A DNA stretch of 9,434 nt from Lachnospiraceae bacterium (GTDB lineage Bacteria; Bacillota_A; Clostridia; Lachnospirales; Lachnospiraceae): the NCBI GenBank assembly GCA_024699595.1, contig JAILPG010000128.1, forward strand, positions 1 to 9,434, read 5' to 3'. This document shows, one piece after another, positions 7,421 through 9,434 of the stretch; within the stretch, counting starts at the first letter, position 1, and every line of letters starts with the position of its first letter. The position numbers were made by a program, and so were the translations under genes. The notes under the pieces are model-generated. The model made no database searches. It had not been told where the DNA came from and saw nothing but the letters and a program-made list of their open reading frames with translations.

Positions 7421-7485
7421 GTGCGTTTGATACATGGCAGGAGCTGCAATACAGCAGACCGGCCGGACATTTGTTTTTACCAGAC

Positions 7486-7490
7486 AGGAG
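7486..7490 (+). promoter_or_regulatory. Ribosome binding site that sets the mscS start at 7497
   Basis: AGGAG lies 6 bases before ATG 7497. The upstream in-frame ATG at 7434 has no comparable site and would add 21 residues unlike an MscS N-terminus. Confidence 0.75.
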
Positions 7491-7496
7491 AAGATC

Positions 7497-8375
7497 ATGA
7501 CTATTATTCTTGCGGAGCTTCCGGGTACTGAGGAGATAAGCTCGGACATAAGTGAATCGCTCTCAGCGATATTTAAGGCAAACATCAAGTCGAGCACGAT
7601 AGATTTTCTGATAAAGCTGTTGTTTGCGGCTATAGTATTTGTGATCGGCGTCTACGTGATCAGGTTCGTAAGAAAGGTCATTGTAAAATATCTCAACAAG
7701 ACCTCGGTGCCGATCGACAATATCAGCTTTATAGACTCGATGGTAAAGATCATCCTGTATTTTGTGCTGATCCTGTTCATCGCGGGCAATTTCGGGATAC
7801 AGGCGACCTCGATCCTTGCACTTGTCGGCTCTGCAGGTCTTACGATCGGTCTTGCTTTTCAGGGGGCGTTATCGAACTTTGCGGGCGGCGTGCTGATCCT
7901 TATGACCAAGCCTTTCAAGCTCGGAGACTACATAGTGATCTCGCCTTCCTATGAAGGGACGGTCACCGATATCGACATCGTGCATACCAAGTTAAGGACC
8001 CTTGATAACAGGATAATAGTGATACCAAACGGTACTCTTGCCAATACGACCCTTATCAATTCGACCGCAGAGGAGAAGCGTAAGATAGAGCTTTCCCTGC
8101 CTGTTGCCTATTCAAGCGATATCGATAAGGTGAGGGCAGTGATACTTGATGTGGTAAAAAAAGAAGAGAACATAGAAGATGACGGAGAGGCTGTTGTATT
8201 TGTGGAAAGCTTCGGCGATTCGGCGATAAACGTGGGCTTAAGGGTATATGTGCATACCGTGAATTACCTTCCCACAAAATGGAGACTGAGCGAGGATATC
8301 AAGAAGGCGTTTGACAGAAACGGAATCGAGATACCCTTTGACCAGCTGGATGTGCACATTAAACAGGACACATAG
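7497..8375 (+). CDS. mscS: Small-conductance mechanosensitive channel, MscS family
   Basis: Membrane channel that opens under membrane tension and releases solutes during osmotic downshock; it acts as a heptamer in the known family. The 292-residue product has a short N-terminus and three hydrophobic helices (about 34-57, 81-100 and 103-130). The third is the pore helix with the Gly/Ala pattern VGSAGLTIGLAFQG (110-123) followed by SNFAGG. The hallmark KPFKLGDYI (138-146) leads into the beta domain (to about 190), and a mixed alpha/beta C-terminal domain closes it. The size matches the E. coli YggB type. ATG 7497 is chosen over an in-frame ATG at 7434 because AGGAG precedes it by 6 bases. It lies 76 bases after the zinc-ribbon gene and may be read from the same transcript. 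It converges with the ZIP gene. Confidence 0.93.
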   Translation: MTIILAELPGTEEISSDISESLSAIFKANIKSSTIDFLIKLLFAAIVFVIGVYVIRFVRKVIVKYLNKTSVPIDNISFIDSMVKIILYFVLILFIAGNFGIQATSILALVGSAGLTIGLAFQGALSNFAGGVLILMTKPFKLGDYIVISPSYEGTVTDIDIVHTKLRTLDNRIIVIPNGTLANTTLINSTAEEKRKIELSLPVAYSSDIDKVRAVILDVVKKEENIEDDGEAVVFVESFGDSAINVGLRVYVHTVNYLPTKWRLSEDIKKAFDRNGIEIPFDQLDVHIKQDT

Positions 8376-8390
8376 ATTAATATATTATTC
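8376..8390. other. 15-base convergent junction without a visible terminator
   Basis: The stop codons of mscS and of the minus-strand ZIP gene are separated by 15 AT-rich bases containing the palindrome TAATATATTA (8378-8387). No GC-rich stem with a T-run is seen here for either direction, so the transcripts probably overlap at their 3' ends. Confidence 0.5.
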
Positions 8391-9176
8391 TTACCCGAGT
8401 GTACCGTCAAGAACCAGCATGATGCAGAAGCCGATGGCAAACAGGATCGTACTTAAGTTGGAATGCTCGCCCTCCGACATTTCGGGTATGAGCTCCTCGA
8501 CGACCACATAGAACATCGCACCTGCCGCAAATGACAGAAGATAAGGCATTATGGGGACGATGACTCCCGACAGAAGGACGGTGATGAGAGCCGCGACAGG
8601 CTCCACGGCACCTGAAAGGATCCCCATAAGGACGGATTTTTTCTTGGATACGCCTTCGGCACGCAGTAACATTGATACGATGGCGCCTTCGGGGAAGTTT
8701 TGGAGAGCTATTCCTATGGCAAGGGAAAGTGCGCTCATGGCCGTGATCCCCTTAGTCCCGGTAACAAATCCCGCATAGACCACTCCGACATCAATACCTT
8801 CGGGAATGTTGTGAAGCGCGACGGCAAGTACCATCATCGTGGTCTTGTGAAGCTCTGATCTGAGTCCCTCGGGTTTTTCACTTCCGATGTGCATGTGGGG
8901 CGTTACGGTGTCAAGCAACAGTATAAAGAGGATACCTGCCATAAAGCCCGTTACAGCGGGAATGAATGAAAGCTTTCCCATATCCGAGGCCTGTTCGATC
9001 GAGGGTATCAAGAGACTCCATATGGCGGCTGCGGTCATGATGCCTGCGGCAAATCCGGTAAAGGCACGCCTGAGGGTCAAGTTCATCTCCTTCATGAACA
9101 GGACGCACATCGCTCCGAGTGATGTGCCTATGAACGGTATTAAAAGGCCTTCTGTTATATATAATACGTTGGACAT
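8391..9176 (-). CDS. ZIP-family metal transporter (ZupT/GufA-like)
   Basis: Integral membrane permease expected to take up divalent metal such as zinc, iron or manganese. The 261-residue product has about eight hydrophobic segments. The signature metal-site motifs are HNIPEG (122-127) in helix IV and QNFPEG (159-164) in helix V, with VEP (191-193) and EELIPE (227-232) further on. A histidine-containing stretch TPHMHIG (92-98) occupies the usual III-IV loop. Gln replaces the more usual His at the start of the second PEG motif. Start: an in-frame ATG at 9209 exists, but ATG 9176 has GGAGAA (9187-9182) 7 bases upstream and gives a normal ZIP N-terminus. It has its own promoter, and its leader contains two inverted repeats, suggesting regulation by metal. 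Which metal is carried cannot be told. Confidence 0.92.
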   Translation of the reverse strand: MSNVLYITEGLLIPFIGTSLGAMCVLFMKEMNLTLRRAFTGFAAGIMTAAAIWSLLIPSIEQASDMGKLSFIPAVTGFMAGILFILLLDTVTPHMHIGSEKPEGLRSELHKTTMMVLAVALHNIPEGIDVGVVYAGFVTGTKGITAMSALSLAIGIALQNFPEGAIVSMLLRAEGVSKKKSVLMGILSGAVEPVAALITVLLSGVIVPIMPYLLSFAAGAMFYVVVEELIPEMSEGEHSNLSTILFAIGFCIMLVLDGTLG

Positions 9177-9181
9177 GACAG

Positions 9182-9187
9182 TTCTCC
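9182..9187 (-). promoter_or_regulatory. Ribosome binding site that sets the ZIP start at 9176
   Basis: On the minus strand GGAGAA precedes the ATG at 9176; GGAG is separated from it by 7 bases. The longer candidate start at 9209 has AGGGA immediately adjacent, with no spacer. Confidence 0.75.
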
Positions 9188-9192
9188 ATGAT

Positions 9193-9209
9193 ATGCGTAA
9201 TTTGCGCAT
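9193..9209. promoter_or_regulatory. 17-base imperfect palindrome in the ZIP leader (possible operator)
   Basis: ATGCGTAATTTGCGCAT pairs at 7 of 8 positions around a central T. It lies just upstream of the ZIP ribosome site and downstream of the predicted promoter. It could be a DNA site for a dimeric metal regulator or a small RNA hairpin near the ribosome site. It does not match a regulator consensus I can name with confidence. Confidence 0.4.
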
Positions 9210-9229
9210 CCCTGCAAAAATCTGAGGGA
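9209..9229 (-). other. Small inverted repeat in the ZIP leader
   Basis: On the minus strand TCCCT (9229-9225) and AGGGA (9213-9209) flank an 11-base loop. It abuts the 17-base palindrome, so the leader RNA could carry two consecutive hairpins before the ribosome site. The stem is only 5 base pairs, and I recognise no known riboswitch. Confidence 0.3.
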
Positions 9230-9352
9230 ATGGCTGATAAGTTCGGCATTTCCTTAGAGAATATAGAACAAATTACTTCAAACGTCAAACATATCGTAAA
9301 CGAAATTGATCCGTTCACTATTATCCGTATTTCGGGGCGGATCAAAATATAA
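9230..9352 (+). CDS. Doubtful small ORF, 40 codons
   Basis: ATG 9230 opens a 40-residue frame beginning MADKFGISLENIEQ and ending ISGRIKI; the frame is also open back to ATG 9188 (54 residues). GAGGG is only 1 base before ATG 9230, too close for normal initiation. The frame runs antisense across the predicted ZIP promoter. The peptide is polar, with no signal or membrane segment. It could be chance, a small protein, or a relic of a longer gene: VKHIVNEIDPFTII faintly recalls the N-terminal strand of small nucleotidyltransferases, but the GS motif that should follow is absent. Confidence 0.2.
   Translation: MADKFGISLENIEQITSNVKHIVNEIDPFTIIRISGRIKI
9260..9288 (-). promoter_or_regulatory. Putative sigma-A promoter of the ZIP gene
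   Basis: On the minus strand the -35 is TTGACG (9288-9283) and the -10 is TATATT (9265-9260), separated by exactly 17 bases. Each hexamer matches the consensus at 5 of 6 positions. Transcription would start near 9253, giving a leader of about 75 bases that contains the two inverted repeats and the ribosome site. Confidence 0.68.
9306..9345. repeat. Inverted repeat TTGATCCG / CGGATCAA upstream of the rightmost gene
   Basis: Perfect 8-base arms (9306-9313 and 9338-9345) are separated by 24 bases. No T-run follows on the plus strand. The repeat lies 32 bases before the ATG at 9378 and upstream of the ZIP promoter on the other strand, so it could serve as an operator for either divergent gene or form a leader hairpin. 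No clear plus-strand promoter was found nearby. Confidence 0.35.
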
Positions 9353-9377
9353 AAAATGACTGGAAAGGATATTGTAT

Positions 9378-9434
9378 ATGGAATACATTACGACTAAAAA
9401 GGATTTTATCCATAAGGTGCATGGTGTCATTGAT
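9378..9434 (+). CDS. 5' end of an unidentified gene, cut by the window edge
   Basis: ATG 9378 is preceded by AAAGGA (9364-9369) at 8 bases, a good ribosome site. An in-frame stop at 9357-9359 limits any upstream extension. Only 19 codons are visible (start MEYITTKKDF, end KVHGVID), all open to the window end. The peptide is polar and mildly basic, with no signal-peptide character. That is too short for a family call. It is divergent from the ZIP gene, with a shared 200-base intergenic region. Confidence 0.6.
   Translation, partial: MEYITTKKDFIHKVHGVID

Noticed and set aside
7427..7455. TTGATA-17-TACAGC as a promoter for mscS
   Set aside because: The -10 matches the consensus at only 3 of 6 positions; not strong enough to list.
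7445..7478. CCGGCCGG palindrome followed by TTTGTTTTT as a terminator after the zinc-ribbon gene
   Set aside because: The palindrome has no loop and cannot form a normal terminator stem; the nearby GCTG/CAGC arms are only 4 bases long.
7434..7496. Upstream extension of mscS from ATG 7434
   Set aside because: There is no ribosome site for that ATG, while ATG 7497 has AGGAG at 6 bases and yields a normal MscS N-terminus.
8911..9345. Minus-strand frame of 144 codons overlapping the ZIP gene
   Set aside because: It runs in another frame through the well-supported ZIP coding region and its promoter, with no family features.
1..9434. CRISPR array, tRNA, rRNA, insertion sequence or phage genes
   Set aside because: No regularly spaced repeats, transposase motifs, terminal repeats, cloverleaf patterns or phage structural genes were seen on either strand.

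Overview
The window looks like chromosomal DNA of a Gram-positive anaerobe of the class Clostridia, most likely Lachnospiraceae (inference). Grounds: strong AGGAGG-type ribosome sites, AGA/AGG-rich arginine codons, moderate GC, tightly packed same-strand genes, and lineage-typical uncharacterised families (a DUF4317 protein and a DUF6320-like zinc-ribbon membrane protein). There is no sign of phage, insertion sequence, CRISPR, tRNA or rRNA. No gene-free stretch exceeds 300 bases; the longest gap is about 200 bases (9177-9377).

Left region (1-2497): a near-consensus promoter precedes a two-gene L-arabinose module. It holds an FGGY sugar kinase of the long type that pairs with araD (probable ribulokinase) and L-ribulose-5-phosphate 4-epimerase. 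Together they would convert L-ribulose to D-xylulose-5-phosphate. The isomerase araA and any transporter are not in the window.

Middle region (2497-4449): a DUF4317 gene starts inside the araD stop codon, so the two are probably translationally coupled. A stem-loop spacer follows, then two small unrecognised genes, the first strikingly acidic.

Right-middle region (4511-8375): a compact cassette encodes an HSL-type alpha/beta hydrolase, a condensation/alcohol-acetyltransferase-like protein with HxxxDG, and a six-helix membrane protein with an N-terminal CxxC...CxxC zinc ribbon. The gaps are 6 and 3 bases. An MscS-type mechanosensitive channel follows 76 bases later. The cassette is the best candidate here for an undescribed system, plausibly acyl/ester chemistry on an envelope or small-molecule substrate; the substrate cannot be read from sequence.

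Right end (8376-9434): a ZIP-family metal transporter lies on the minus strand, convergent with mscS across 15 bases. It has its own promoter (TTGACG-17-TATATT) and a leader with two adjacent inverted repeats. Divergent from it, the first 19 codons of an unidentified gene run off the window, preceded by an inverted repeat and a doubtful 40-codon ORF.
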